DNA of 10,388 nt from JALOAP01 sp964632355 (GCA_964632355.1 CAZWBW010000097.1:1-10388), one strand, 5' to 3'; positions 1 through 6,730 are shown, numbered from the stretch's first letter. Numbers and translations are program-made. Notes: generated by a model not told the origin, from the sequence alone.

Positions 1-79
1 CACGCGTGTGGGGACCACGTCAGGTTGGGCCACCGGGCGCCGACGTCGACCGGTTCACCCCCACGCGTGTGGGGACCAC
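1..79 (-). CRISPR. Type I-E CRISPR array, leader-proximal end (one partial and one full repeat)
   Basis: One full repeat lies at 51-79 and the last 18 bp of another at 1-18, identical over the shared part. The period is 61 bp, giving 29-nt repeats and 32-nt spacers, the I-E geometry. Read on the minus strand the repeat is GTGGTCCCCAC, loop ACGC, GTGGGG, then GTGAACCG. This is a 6-bp stem followed by an 8-nt handle of the same form as the E. coli ATAAACCG and Thermus ATGGACCG handles. The orientation puts transcription on the minus strand, in line with the cas operon, and makes the spacer at 19-50 the newest one. The 29th base (position 51) is assigned to the repeat because the degenerate copy at 6702-6730 also ends in G. 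The array continues beyond the left edge, so its length and older spacers are unknown. The spacer was not recognised. Confidence 0.95.
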
Positions 80-116
80 ACTGAAACCGTCCTGCACAAC
101 AACACGGATTGCAATG
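80..116 (-). promoter_or_regulatory. Very short CRISPR leader
   Basis: Only 37 bp separate the cas2 stop codon from the first repeat. By position this must hold the repeat-proximal leader used by Cas1-Cas2 for polarised integration. I see no convincing promoter or IHF-type site. The array is therefore either co-transcribed with cas1-cas2 or driven from a promoter within the 3' part of cas2, and the functional leader probably extends into cas2. The assignment rests on position and repeat orientation, not on a recognised motif. Confidence 0.5.
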
Positions 117-404
117 TCACTCCCGGCTCCGCTCCGGTATCCGCACAAGCATCAACCCCTCGAAGTCCTCGGGGTATCGACTGGGCTCGCCCCAGAGGCG
201 GAACGCGTACCCTTGTTCGTTGTTCGTGGTGTACAGCATAAACGCCGAACCGCCGGCTGACCCCTGGCACGCCATCTCCCAAAGCTTATCTCGGACCATC
301 GCCGACACGTTCCCGACGAACACATTCGCACGGGGCTCGATCATCCAACGGGAGAGTTCGCCGCGCAGCCCGCGGGGTACGCGTTCGAGCAGGAGCAACA
401 TCAT
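117..404 (-). CDS. cas2: Cas2e, CRISPR integrase subunit (type I-E)
   Basis: This encodes a 95-residue Cas2 of the I-E (CasD/YgbF) subfamily. It forms the central dimer of the Cas1-Cas2 complex that captures prespacers and inserts them at the leader end of the array. The N-terminal MMLLLLERVPRGLRGELSRW and the following ANVFVGNVSAMVRDKLWE line up with the E. coli protein (RLRGRLAIWLLE, AGVYVGDVSAKIREMIWE). Length is typical (about 94 residues). The start is the ATG at 404-402, which overlaps the cas1 stop as ATGA and implies translational coupling; a second ATG follows directly at 401. The open frame extends further upstream to 479, but that part lies inside cas1 and does not look like Cas2. 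It is the last gene of the operon and runs almost to the CRISPR repeat. Confidence 0.96.
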   Translation of the reverse strand: MMLLLLERVPRGLRGELSRWMIEPRANVFVGNVSAMVRDKLWEMACQGSAGGSAFMLYTTNNEQGYAFRLWGEPSRYPEDFEGLMLVRIPERSRE

Positions 405-1348
405 CGTTCGGGTACACCCTCCAAGTTCGCCGCGTAGTTCGTGCCGGCTGCCACTTCGCCGTCGCCGTCCCACAGCCAACCGGGGCTGGGAAGAGCGCCG
501 TCTCCGTCGTACGCGATTGCTTCGGCTCCGGGGCCGCCAAGGACGCGATCGATGTCCGGGACTATTCGCTCGAGCAGACGGCCGCGATAGAAGGCGTCAC
601 GGCATGCCTGGCGGACGCGACTCTCGAGGTTCGCTGTGCCTTCTGCGACGGTGCGGAACGCGATCGGAATCGTCAGTTCGGCTTTGTAGAGGTCGGCGAT
701 GTCGTAGACGAAGGACAACATTTTCCCGGAGTGGATAAATCCGAGGCCCGGAGAGTAGCCGGTCGCGACAATGGCCGCGTGGCAGATTCCATACAGGGCG
801 CTGGCGGCGACCGAGAGCGCACGGTTTACGGGATCTGCACGCCGCCAATCGCCTCGGTCGTAGAAGCGTCCCTGCCACGGGACTCCGGTTTCGGCGCTGG
901 CCCGAGCGTAGGCCTGGCGAACGCGAAGCCCCTCTCTGCCTCGCAGTTGCTGAAGTGACAGCCCCTCGGGCAGGGGCTCGGGAAAACGCAACCTGTACAT
1001 CCGATCGATGACCGCCATGCGCTCGGCAGGATCGCTTGCCAGTGCGGCCTGGCGGATGAGGTTCCGCGCTGAACGGGTCTCGCCGGTCGAGTGGGCGTAG
1101 AGCCGGACGGCTCCTTCGCCCACCCAACACACCATGCAGCCGTTCTCGGCCAGGGCCCGCATTGCAGCGTGGGTGACAGCAGTGCCGGGGCCGAGCAGCA
1201 GCAGGTTCAACGACGCGCACGGCACGGCGACCACGCCGCGCTGGTCGAACAGCGCGATAGCCTTACCGTCCTGTTCGATGCGACACCGCTCGACGTAGAG
1301 GTAGGTGAGGCTATCGCGCACTTTCGGCAGCGCATGAAGGTCTTTCAC
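401..1348 (-). CDS. cas1: Cas1e, CRISPR integrase/endonuclease (type I-E)
   Basis: Cas1 is the catalytic subunit of the spacer-acquisition complex, performing the transesterifications that join a prespacer to the leader-repeat junction. The protein has 315 residues, slightly over the roughly 305 of E. coli Cas1. The N-terminal LPKVRDSLTYLYVERCRIEQ is typical of Cas1e and forms the beta-sandwich domain. The metal-binding residues expected from E. coli (E141, H208, D218, D221) are present as E139 (in REGLR), H206 (GFIHSGKM), D216 and D219 (YDIADLYKAE), with the same H-D-D spacing of 10 and 3. The gene should be active. The start is a GTG at 1348-1346 overlapping the cas6e stop as GTGA, so translation is probably coupled. 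The C-terminal tail after about residue 280 is Gly/Asp-rich and probably flexible. Confidence 0.97.
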   Translation of the reverse strand: MKDLHALPKVRDSLTYLYVERCRIEQDGKAIALFDQRGVVAVPCASLNLLLLGPGTAVTHAAMRALAENGCMVCWVGEGAVRLYAHSTGETRSARNLIRQAALASDPAERMAVIDRMYRLRFPEPLPEGLSLQQLRGREGLRVRQAYARASAETGVPWQGRFYDRGDWRRADPVNRALSVAASALYGICHAAIVATGYSPGLGFIHSGKMLSFVYDIADLYKAELTIPIAFRTVAEGTANLESRVRQACRDAFYRGRLLERIVPDIDRVLGGPGAEAIAYDGDGALPSPGWLWDGDGEVAAGTNYAANLEGVPER

Positions 1349-2223
1349 ATTGGTGATATCGGCACGAGAGAGAGGAGGCCGCAGCCGAAGGCCTTCCCGG
1401 GCCCGATGCCGTTGCGAAACGCCGCCCGAAACCGTTCTGCATCGGTGACTTCGAGTTCGCCTTCGAACAGGGCAGTGCCGATGGTCAGCCGGTGGTCGAC
1501 CTCATAGCTCCCATCCGCACGCTCTCGGAGCTTTCGGCCCGTGATGGCACCGCCGGGATCGGCACGGGTCGCGAACGGCTGGGCGCGGGGCCCGAACCGG
1601 GTTTCGATGCCCGGGGCGAGCCGCACTCGCAGGAGCTCGAACCCGTCGTGCTCTCGGCCGCGGCGGGCCAGCCAGGCGAGCCGTTCCTCTTCGCGGCGAA
1701 GGTCCACGCGCTTCCCGATCCGCTTGCCGTCGGCACGGGTGGTCACCCATCGCGGATCTTCAGGGCGGCCACGGCGGCGGACGCCCGTGCGCTGTTCGGG
1801 CGGAATCTCGTCCGGCGGCAGCCAGCGGCCATCAACGGTGAGCTCCCGGTCGTCCGGCCCGGTCGTCGCCCGCTGGTGTACGCGACGCGAGGGGTTCGCT
1901 CGCAGCCGGAACCGGAACCGCGCACCGGGCTCGATGCGGTTCTCGATCGGAGTGAGGTCGAGTGCGCGTTCGATGGGGCGAACGATCGCACGGCTTTCGA
2001 CGCCGGACCAGTCCGGTATTTCGTTCGATTGCACAAGCACACGAACGAAGGGACCCCGGTCGAACGGCTCGACGCGGAAGAGCACGCCAAGCGCCTTTCG
2101 CGCCTGGTCGTCGGCCACGTCGCGAAAGCCCGACATCACCAGTCGATGCAGCCGATGGCAGTCCTCGAGCCAGCACCAGGTGTCGCGGGTATCAGGACGA
2201 AGCAGCAGCCTGCTGAGGTACAT
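1345..2223 (-). CDS. cas6e: Cas6e (CasE/Cse3), crRNA-processing endoribonuclease
   Basis: Cas6e cuts pre-crRNA at the 3' base of the repeat hairpin, leaving an 8-nt 5' handle, and stays bound to the hairpin as the head of Cascade. The protein has 292 residues, longer than E. coli CasE (199). The N-terminal MYLSRLLLRPDTRD is the family signature. His26, in CHRLHRLVM, corresponds to the catalytic His26 of Thermus Cse3 and His20 of E. coli CasE. The glycine-rich RNA-binding loop of the second ferredoxin-like domain is seen near the C terminus (RNGIGPGKAFGCGLLSLVP). The middle (roughly residues 100-200) is rich in Arg and Glu and is expanded relative to E. coli. The start is an ATG with AAGGAG 7 nt upstream, lying inside cas5 (32-bp overlap). 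Its substrates here would be the array at 1-79 and, if transcribed, the mini-CRISPR at 6702-6791. Confidence 0.96.
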   Translation of the reverse strand: MYLSRLLLRPDTRDTWCWLEDCHRLHRLVMSGFRDVADDQARKALGVLFRVEPFDRGPFVRVLVQSNEIPDWSGVESRAIVRPIERALDLTPIENRIEPGARFRFRLRANPSRRVHQRATTGPDDRELTVDGRWLPPDEIPPEQRTGVRRRGRPEDPRWVTTRADGKRIGKRVDLRREEERLAWLARRGREHDGFELLRVRLAPGIETRFGPRAQPFATRADPGGAITGRKLRERADGSYEVDHRLTIGTALFEGELEVTDAERFRAAFRNGIGPGKAFGCGLLSLVPISPM

Positions 2224-2905
2224 CGCGTGGCTCCTTTTCGATGAAGGCCTGGACGATGGCGCGCGGGCCGAACGAGCGGGTCGCGAACGCGGCGCCGAGC
2301 GGCTGGTCCATGCGCACTTCGTGGCCGTCGGTGTCGAAATCTGCCTCGAGGACGAGTCGAAGCAGGTTGTTGCGATAGCGGGCCGGCGGAAGCGCTGGCG
2401 GTTCGAGCGGCCACGGTTCGACTTCGAGCGCCTCGCGCAGCGGGAGTGGTCTCAGTCCGCCGCGCGGCAAGTAGACGGGCACGGCGGGAACGAAGCTCTT
2501 GCGGCCGAGGAAGAGCTGCCAGCGGGGTTCGCGTAGCGCTTGCTCGATGGTACGCAGGAGGGGTTCGTCGCCTTCGAGACCAACGAGGAAGTCGGCATCC
2601 GCCAGGTAGTACCGGTTCGACAGGACGGCGTCGCGCGAGAGCTTGCCGCTCGCCCGGATGATGCCGTCGACGCCGCCTGCGGTGTGGTAGTCGCGCTCGA
2701 TGGTGCCTTCGCGGTCGACGCGAACTCCCATTCGCAGGGCGGCGAGATCGGAGACGTCGTCGCTACGAGGCCGGCCGAGGGCTGCGCAGACGAGGCCGAG
2801 GACGCCGCTCTTCGATGGTTCGAGCTCGGTGTCGCGCTCGGTGAAGCGGCTGCGCGTGCCCCAGGATTGCATCGGCCCCGCGAGGCGGAGCAAGAGGGTC
2901 GGCAT
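2192..2905 (-). CDS. cas5: Cas5e (CasD), Cascade subunit binding the crRNA 5' handle
   Basis: Cas5e caps the crRNA 5' end in Cascade, gripping the 8-nt handle and contacting Cas8e and the first Cas7. It is a 237-residue RAMP protein of usual length for the family (about 225-250). The N terminus LLLRLAGPMQSWGTRSRFTE is the Cas5 signature, followed by EPSKSGVLGLVCAALGR and, further on, RDYHTAGG, SNRYYLADADFLVGLEG and LFLGRKSFVPAVPVYLP, all characteristic of Cas5e. The start ATG is 2 bp after the cas7 stop. No strong ribosome binding site is visible, so re-initiation after cas7 is likely. The last 32 bp overlap cas6e. In I-E systems Cas5 recognises the handle sequence, and the handle of the mini-CRISPR left repeat is identical to that of the array. 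Confidence 0.97.
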   Translation of the reverse strand: MPTLLLRLAGPMQSWGTRSRFTERDTELEPSKSGVLGLVCAALGRPRSDDVSDLAALRMGVRVDREGTIERDYHTAGGVDGIIRASGKLSRDAVLSNRYYLADADFLVGLEGDEPLLRTIEQALREPRWQLFLGRKSFVPAVPVYLPRGGLRPLPLREALEVEPWPLEPPALPPARYRNNLLRLVLEADFDTDGHEVRMDQPLGAAFATRSFGPRAIVQAFIEKEPRDVPQQAAASS

Positions 2906-2907
2906 GG

Positions 2908-4062
2908 CTACTGCACCAGCGCCGGGCGAACGGCGGAGAGGACCTTGTCGACGAGGTCGCCAAAGGTGTCAACACGAGCGGACTCGAGCGGGCCGAGCTT
3001 TGGCTCTCCGAGCGCGCAGGCAGCGAGCGTGAGGCCTTCCGGTTCGCCGTACAGCTTCACGAGGTCGCCCCAGTGCTGCGCGAGCGCTTCGATCGAGGCA
3101 TCGACGAGGCCGCGGTCCTGCTGGCCGCTGACCGGTGCGACGAATGCATTCGCGAGCGACCAGGCGCCCCGGTCGCGCACGACAGCGAGGAAGAACGACG
3201 GCGCGTTGCGGGCGGCGAAGGAGTTCTGCTTGCCGGTGGGGATGGCGTCGCGGCTGGCGATAAGGAAGGCGCGAACGGCCGCCTCGGCGAGCTCACTGTC
3301 AACGTGATCACTGTCGCCCTTGAGGTTCTTCTTGAGTTGCTCGAGGTCGATGTTCGCGTAGCGGTAGTAGCAGGCGGAATTGAATTCGACGGTGCCGATC
3401 ATGTCGGCGCCCGAAGTGTCCTCGGGCTTCAGGTCATCGACCGCTGTGTAGTAATCGAACTCGGCGCTCACGCGGTGGGTCGAGATGGCGTGTGCCACCT
3501 GGCAAGCGGCATCAACATTCTTGTTGTGGAGGGGACGGGCGAGCATGCGGCCGAAGAGGGCGAGGTCGACCGCGCGGCCGCCGTCGAGCGACTTCGAGAG
3601 CTCGTCCGCGAGTTTCTTGGTTTCCGGGTCCTTGGCGTCCTTCTTCGAGGTCTTGTCGCCAGAAGCCAGAGCGTCCCAACGCTCCTCGCAGAACGCGGCG
3701 ATAGCGTCGATCTCCTTCGGCGAGATGTAAAGCAGGTATTGGGTCTTCTCGTCGCGAGCGAGCTTGAATCCAAGCAGATTGAGCCCGGCTTCGACGACCT
3801 TCTTCGCTTCGTCGAAATCGCGGCCGGCTTCCTTGAAACGCGTCGCGAGTTTCTCAACGAGGCGCTTGGTTCGAACGGCCCGGTTCTCCTCGGGCAGGAG
3901 CTCCCGGTCTTTGAACTCGGTGCGGATGGCGCGCTTGATGGCCTGGCTGGAGATGCGGGCGCGGCGGTAACCGCCGAATTCGCAACTCTTCGGGCTGCCG
4001 GTGTCGTCGCGGTTCAGGTTCGATGGGGCGAAGTTCTGGATGATGTGGAGTTCGATAAGCAC
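2908..4062 (-). CDS. cas7: Cas7e (CasC/Cse4), Cascade backbone subunit
   Basis: Cas7e forms the six-subunit backbone that holds the crRNA guide; its thumbs kink the guide so that every sixth base is flipped out of the crRNA-DNA hybrid. The protein has 384 residues (usual about 350-390). Family motifs are clear: NLNRDDTGSPK at about residues 16-25, ARISSQAIKRAIR at 35-47, AHAISTHRVSAEFDYYTAVD at 190-209, GTVEFNSACYYRYANID at 223-239, and PTGKQNSFAARNAP at 275-288. A Lys/Asp-rich stretch at about 134-160 is probably a surface helix. The start is GTG at 4062, supported by GGGAGGG upstream and by the family N terminus (LIELHIIQNFAPSNLNRDD). A gap of 32 bp separates it from cse2, the only gap of more than 2 bp in the operon. 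The own ribosome binding site may help make the extra copies that the 6:1 stoichiometry needs (inference). Confidence 0.97.
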   Translation of the reverse strand: MLIELHIIQNFAPSNLNRDDTGSPKSCEFGGYRRARISSQAIKRAIRTEFKDRELLPEENRAVRTKRLVEKLATRFKEAGRDFDEAKKVVEAGLNLLGFKLARDEKTQYLLYISPKEIDAIAAFCEERWDALASGDKTSKKDAKDPETKKLADELSKSLDGGRAVDLALFGRMLARPLHNKNVDAACQVAHAISTHRVSAEFDYYTAVDDLKPEDTSGADMIGTVEFNSACYYRYANIDLEQLKKNLKGDSDHVDSELAEAAVRAFLIASRDAIPTGKQNSFAARNAPSFFLAVVRDRGAWSLANAFVAPVSGQQDRGLVDASIEALAQHWGDLVKLYGEPEGLTLAACALGEPKLGPLESARVDTFGDLVDKVLSAVRPALVQ

Positions 4063-4094
4063 GGGTTTCCCTCCCTGTAATTTCGTTAGCGTGG

Positions 4095-4721
4095 TCAGTT
4101 GTTGCTGTCGCCTGGAGTTGTCTCGCCGGACTGTTCCGCCCTGGGCGGCTGGCGCCAGAAGCCGGCAGCCCAGGCGCGCTGGACGATGCGGTCGCGATGG
4201 TCCCAGTCGAGCAGGTCGTCGAAGAGCTGGGTGTAGTCGATCGGATGCTCGCTCGATAGCAACGTGACGAGCTGCCGGAGGTGGGTAGGCAGCGCCTCGC
4301 GATGCGCATCGAGCGCAGCGATAAGCCGGCGGGCGACCCCGGGGTTCTCATCGCCACCTTCGCGCCAGCGAATTGCCCGGAGGCTTGCGCCGAGCCCCCG
4401 CTGGTCACGGCGCCCCTGTATGGGCTGGTGATTGCGGTGGAGAGCGAAGAGCGACGCGACGATGTAGAAGACTTCGTGCTCCCACGGGGTCGGCTCGCGT
4501 TCGCCCTCGGGGATGTGCGGTTCGATGATGCGGGCGGCGGCGACGGACTCGCCGGGCCGGGCGCCGACGGCGCGCCGCAGTGCCGCAAGGGCGCCGGGAT
4601 CGCCTTTCTGTTCGGGCGTCGGGACGGCGTTCTGCAGTCTCCTTAGGAGCGCGCCAAAGGCTTTCCTTAAGTCATCGCGACGGGTCTCTGGACCCGCAGG
4701 TGCGGATGTGGCAGTTGTCAC
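4095..4721 (-). CDS. cse2: Cse2 / Cas11e (CasB), Cascade small subunit
   Basis: Two Cse2 subunits form the belly of Cascade and stabilise the R-loop and displaced strand. The protein has 208 residues, at the long end of the family because of a Thr/Ala/Pro-rich N terminus and a Gln/Ser/Asp-rich C-terminal tail. Recognisable parts are the RRLQN region, GDPGALAALRRAVG, the FYIVASLFALHRNHQ helix, and the diagnostic C-terminal LFDDLLDWDHRDRIVQRAWA followed by AGFW. The start is GTG at 4721-4719, overlapping the cas8e stop as GTGA. A strong GAGGAGGT lies 6 nt upstream (4735-4728), which settles the start. Confidence 0.95.
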   Translation of the reverse strand: MTTATSAPAGPETRRDDLRKAFGALLRRLQNAVPTPEQKGDPGALAALRRAVGARPGESVAAARIIEPHIPEGEREPTPWEHEVFYIVASLFALHRNHQPIQGRRDQRGLGASLRAIRWREGGDENPGVARRLIAALDAHREALPTHLRQLVTLLSSEHPIDYTQLFDDLLDWDHRDRIVQRAWAAGFWRQPPRAEQSGETTPGDSNN

Positions 4722-6313
4722 GCGGGTACCTCCTCGTGGACTTCAGTGGTGCGACCGGCGAACTGGTTGGCGACGCCGGTGACACGGCCGTAGAACGCAG
4801 GGCCAGCAGCAGCGGCCGCCCGGTAACCACGACCGGTGGTCGCAAGCGTGTCCACTGCCCGGTCGAACGCATCGCGGGCGGCGGACTGGACGGCGTCGGC
4901 CCATGCTTCGCGAGCGGGCTTGCCCGCCTGTTCGCGGAACACCCCGGGCAGGTCGCGCATGAAGCGGCGGAACGGGACATCGAGCCGGGCCCAGTAGGCC
5001 GGCTCGGCCCCGAGAGACTCGGCAAGGGCGCTCACCCGGGAGCGATCTGCACTCCCATCAGGTGCGAGAGCAGCTTCGGCGAGATTGAAGACCCCGCTTC
5101 TAAGGTGCCGGCCCACCTCCTCTGCAACTTCGACTGCGCGCTTAAGCGTGACCACGAGGTCCTGGTCCTGCAGGTACGCGAGCGAGAGCGGCAGCTCTTC
5201 GCGCCGCCAGAGGAACACCTTCGCGCGGTCGGTGGCGAGGCCGAAGGCGGCGAGTTCGACGACACGCTCGTCTTCCAAATGGCCGTAGTCCCTCCGGGCG
5301 CCAAGGCCTCTCAACACCAACGGGCTTCCCTCTTCCTCATCCCGCGAGAGCAGCGCGAAGCTGTCGCGCCAGAGCGCGCGCCCGGGCGAGAAGCCCACCG
5401 GGAGCCACGGATCGGTGCCCTTTGGAGCGTCCTTACGCTGGCGGTAGGCAACCATCGTCTCCCGCCGGTGGATGCCCAGCCCGGCAGGGAACTGGAAGCC
5501 GCCCATGATGACCGCTCGTGCAACCCGCGGGGGATCGCCTTCCGGGAACAGCAGAATTCGCCTGCTCTGCCAGGTCAGCAGGTCGAGGTACCCGCACGGC
5601 TCACGGTCGGCGAACCTGACCGGTTCGTCGCACTCCCACGCCGGGCGGTCCTCCTCGGGGTCGAACTCGAACGGCAGGCTGTTCCGGCCGTCGTACCAGA
5701 CCAGGTTGAGCGCGAGCGTCTCGAACAGCGACCGGCCCCGCACCAGCACGACAGCCGCCTTCACAAGGTGGGACGAGTTCGCCGAGGCCGATTCGCCGGG
5801 CAGGCGCGAAACCAGGCCACCCACAGCGAACGCCTGGTGCGCAACCAGCCGCCGAGCAGCCTCGGCCGGTTCCAATGCCACCGGGGCGTCGTCTTTCGAG
5901 TGGTCGAACAGGAGCGGGTTGTTCCCGGCGGCGAATTCGTGGCCGAGCTTGGCGATGGTCGTCGCGGAGGTCCCCGGGAGGCCCGGCGTCTGGTAGAACG
6001 GGTGCTCCGCATCGAACAGGTCGAAGCGCGACTCGCACTGCCGGAAGTACGCCTCCAGGCGATCCGGGCCGAACCTGCCGCTCTGCCAGAGCTCGGCCCA
6101 CTCGTCATCGTTAGCCGGGCCGAACACGCGATGGAGCACCGCAATGAGCAGCCGATGCAGCGCGACGGTTACAAGCGGCGAAGGGTCGGCAAGTTCGCGG
6201 ATACGGTGGGCGTCGCGCAAGGCCTCGAGAAGGGAGACCTCGCGCGATAGGGGCTCGCCAGTGTAGAGCACAGGGAGCCACGGTTCATGGACGAGATTGA
6301 ATGACGGGTTCAT
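4718..6313 (-). CDS. cas8e: Cas8e (CasA/Cse1), Cascade large subunit and PAM reader
   Basis: Cas8e recognises the PAM, opens the target DNA and recruits Cas3. The protein has 531 residues, close to the family norm of about 500-550. The N terminus FNLVHEPWLPVLY is the Cse1 signature; DLFDAEHPFYQTPGL (about 98-112) and LVWYDGRNSLPFEFD (about 204-218) are also typical. NNPLLFDH (131-138) sits where the L1 loop is found in E. coli Cse1, and AFAVGGLVSRLPGESASA (161-178) corresponds to the glycine-loop region used in PAM contact; this alignment was made by eye. The C-terminal roughly 140 residues should be the four-helix bundle. The start is an ATG with a GGGGGAGGT only 2 nt upstream. It overlaps the stop of a small upstream ORF (6310-6516) as ATGA. 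It is the first recognised gene of the Cascade-adaptation operon. Confidence 0.97.
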   Translation of the reverse strand: MNPSFNLVHEPWLPVLYTGEPLSREVSLLEALRDAHRIRELADPSPLVTVALHRLLIAVLHRVFGPANDDEWAELWQSGRFGPDRLEAYFRQCESRFDLFDAEHPFYQTPGLPGTSATTIAKLGHEFAAGNNPLLFDHSKDDAPVALEPAEAARRLVAHQAFAVGGLVSRLPGESASANSSHLVKAAVVLVRGRSLFETLALNLVWYDGRNSLPFEFDPEEDRPAWECDEPVRFADREPCGYLDLLTWQSRRILLFPEGDPPRVARAVIMGGFQFPAGLGIHRRETMVAYRQRKDAPKGTDPWLPVGFSPGRALWRDSFALLSRDEEEGSPLVLRGLGARRDYGHLEDERVVELAAFGLATDRAKVFLWRREELPLSLAYLQDQDLVVTLKRAVEVAEEVGRHLRSGVFNLAEAALAPDGSADRSRVSALAESLGAEPAYWARLDVPFRRFMRDLPGVFREQAGKPAREAWADAVQSAARDAFDRAVDTLATTGRGYRAAAAAGPAFYGRVTGVANQFAGRTTEVHEEVPA

Positions 6314-6516
6314 TTACCTCCCCCTTTCCCGCATGGTCGGGGCGCAGGAGCGAATCCAGGCTCCTGCCGTGCGGGCATCGCAAGCGGACCGGGCAGTATG
6401 GTCAGGCAGGCCGGTCCCGGCTGTGGATCGACGAAGGGGGAGAGCGAGGCGGAATTGTCCTCGAGCCAGATGCGAGCTGGACAATCGAGCACAATCCGCA
6501 CCGGGTGTGGCTCCAT
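6310..6516 (-). CDS. Small ORF translationally coupled to cas8e, unknown function
   Basis: This 68-residue ORF begins MEPHPVRIVLDCPARIWLED and ends in a Pro/Gly-rich tail (APAPRPCGKGGGK). I recognise no family. In favour: GGAG lies 8 nt before the ATG (6516-6514), it lies downstream of the predicted cas8e-operon promoter, and its TGA overlaps the cas8e ATG as ATGA. It could be a leader peptide controlling cas8e translation, a small regulator, or a product whose expression the mini-CRISPR controls. The final GKGGGK is encoded by the cas8e ribosome binding site, so the C terminus may be shaped by that rather than by protein function. Against: third-position GC is good only in the 5' half, and a plus-strand frame (6301-6585) over the same bases looks equally open. 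No membrane segment or signal peptide is evident. Confidence 0.35.
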   Translation of the reverse strand: MEPHPVRIVLDCPARIWLEDNSASLSPFVDPQPGPACLTILPGPLAMPARQEPGFAPAPRPCGKGGGK

Positions 6517-6612
6517 GCTGAGTTCTCCAGATTTTTCTGGACTCGCTGGAGCCCCTCGATGACATGGGGTATCATCGAACTGTGAATGGGCTGGGACTCC
6601 AGTCCGTCCGGG

Positions 6613-6650
6613 AGCGACCGCACTAGCCCTGCGGTCGCTTTCTTTATCTT
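6613..6650 (+). terminator. Strong hairpin with plus-strand T-tract; possible 5' mRNA hairpin on the minus strand
   Basis: A perfect 10-bp stem, AGCGACCGCA (6613-6622) with TGCGGTCGCT (6630-6639), closes a 7-nt loop. On the plus strand it is followed by TTTCTTTATCTT, the form of a Rho-independent terminator. It would stop plus-strand transcripts coming out of the cas8e region before they reach the mini-CRISPR. On the minus strand there is no T-tract; instead the stem starts at about the predicted transcription start of the cas8e operon (near 6639), so the same sequence could form a 5'-terminal protective hairpin of the cas mRNA. Confidence 0.65.
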
Positions 6651-6674
6651 CAACATAGGAATGACCCATGTCAA
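6646..6674 (-). promoter_or_regulatory. Predicted promoter of the cas8e operon
   Basis: A perfect -35 TTGACA (6674-6669) is followed after 17 bp by GAAGAT (6651-6646), a weak -10 that keeps the A, A and T of TATAAT at positions 2, 5 and 6. The start would fall near 6639. It is the best sigma-70-type site I see in the 479 bp before cas8e and points toward the small ORF and cas8e. The edge of the proposed Cascade target (PAM at 6686-6688) is only 12 bp upstream of the -35 box, so bound Cascade could disturb polymerase binding. Confidence 0.5.
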
Positions 6675-6690
6675 GAGACAGTGCTAAGAT
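6661..6690 (+). promoter_or_regulatory. Predicted promoter of the mini-CRISPR RNA
   Basis: An extended -10, TGC followed by TAAGAT (6682-6690), has a possible -35 ATGACC (6661-6666) 18 bp upstream. The start would be near 6697, just before the degenerate repeat at 6702, so a transcript would consist of little besides the mini-CRISPR. It overlaps the divergent cas8e-operon promoter and contains the proposed PAM (AAG, 6686-6688) inside the -10 box. If both are real, Cascade binding and transcription from this promoter exclude each other. Confidence 0.45.
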
Positions 6691-6720
6691 ATCTCTCGCT
6701 AGCTGTCTCCACCTTCGTGG
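6686..6720 (+). promoter_or_regulatory. Proposed Cascade target: AAG PAM plus seed-matched protospacer
   Basis: AAG at 6686-6688, the canonical type I-E PAM, directly precedes ATATCTCTCGCTAG (6689-6702). The first 14 nt of the mini-CRISPR spacer (6731-6744) are ATATCGCTCGCTAG. The single difference is at position 6, which Cas7 flips out and does not pair. From position 15 on the similarity ends. Seed-only pairing with a good PAM is known to allow Cascade binding with poor Cas3 cleavage, which suits a repressor site. The full 32-bp footprint would run to 6720 and cover the left half of the RNA's own first repeat. Confidence 0.7.
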
Positions 6721-6730
6721 AGGTGAACCG
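6702..6730 (+). repeat. Degenerate I-E repeat, left (handle intact)
   Basis: It matches 22 of 29 positions of the array repeat read in its transcribed orientation. The last eight bases, GTGAACCG, which form the crRNA 5' handle, are identical. The stem is CTCCAC (6707-6712) with GTGGAG (6717-6722) and loop CTTC: compared with the array, position 7 changed C to T and position 20 changed G to A. This keeps the base pair and indicates selection on RNA folding. The other changes fall in the unpaired 5' end and the loop. Confidence 0.85.

Noticed and set aside
4580..6250. Long plus-strand open frame (556 residues) opposite cas8e and cse2
   Set aside because: It is antisense to two clear Cas proteins, has no recognisable domain, and is the kind of open antisense frame common in GC-rich coding DNA. 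The same holds for 7522-8838 opposite cas3 and 3073-4080 opposite cas7.
6301..6585. Plus-strand 94-residue frame ending 27 bp before the terminator at 6613
   Set aside because: Third-position GC is fair and the terminator position is suggestive, but its only start lies inside the first codons of cas8e with a weak ribosome binding site, no promoter is seen, and no family is recognised. The minus-strand small ORF has better start and coupling signals. It is not excluded.
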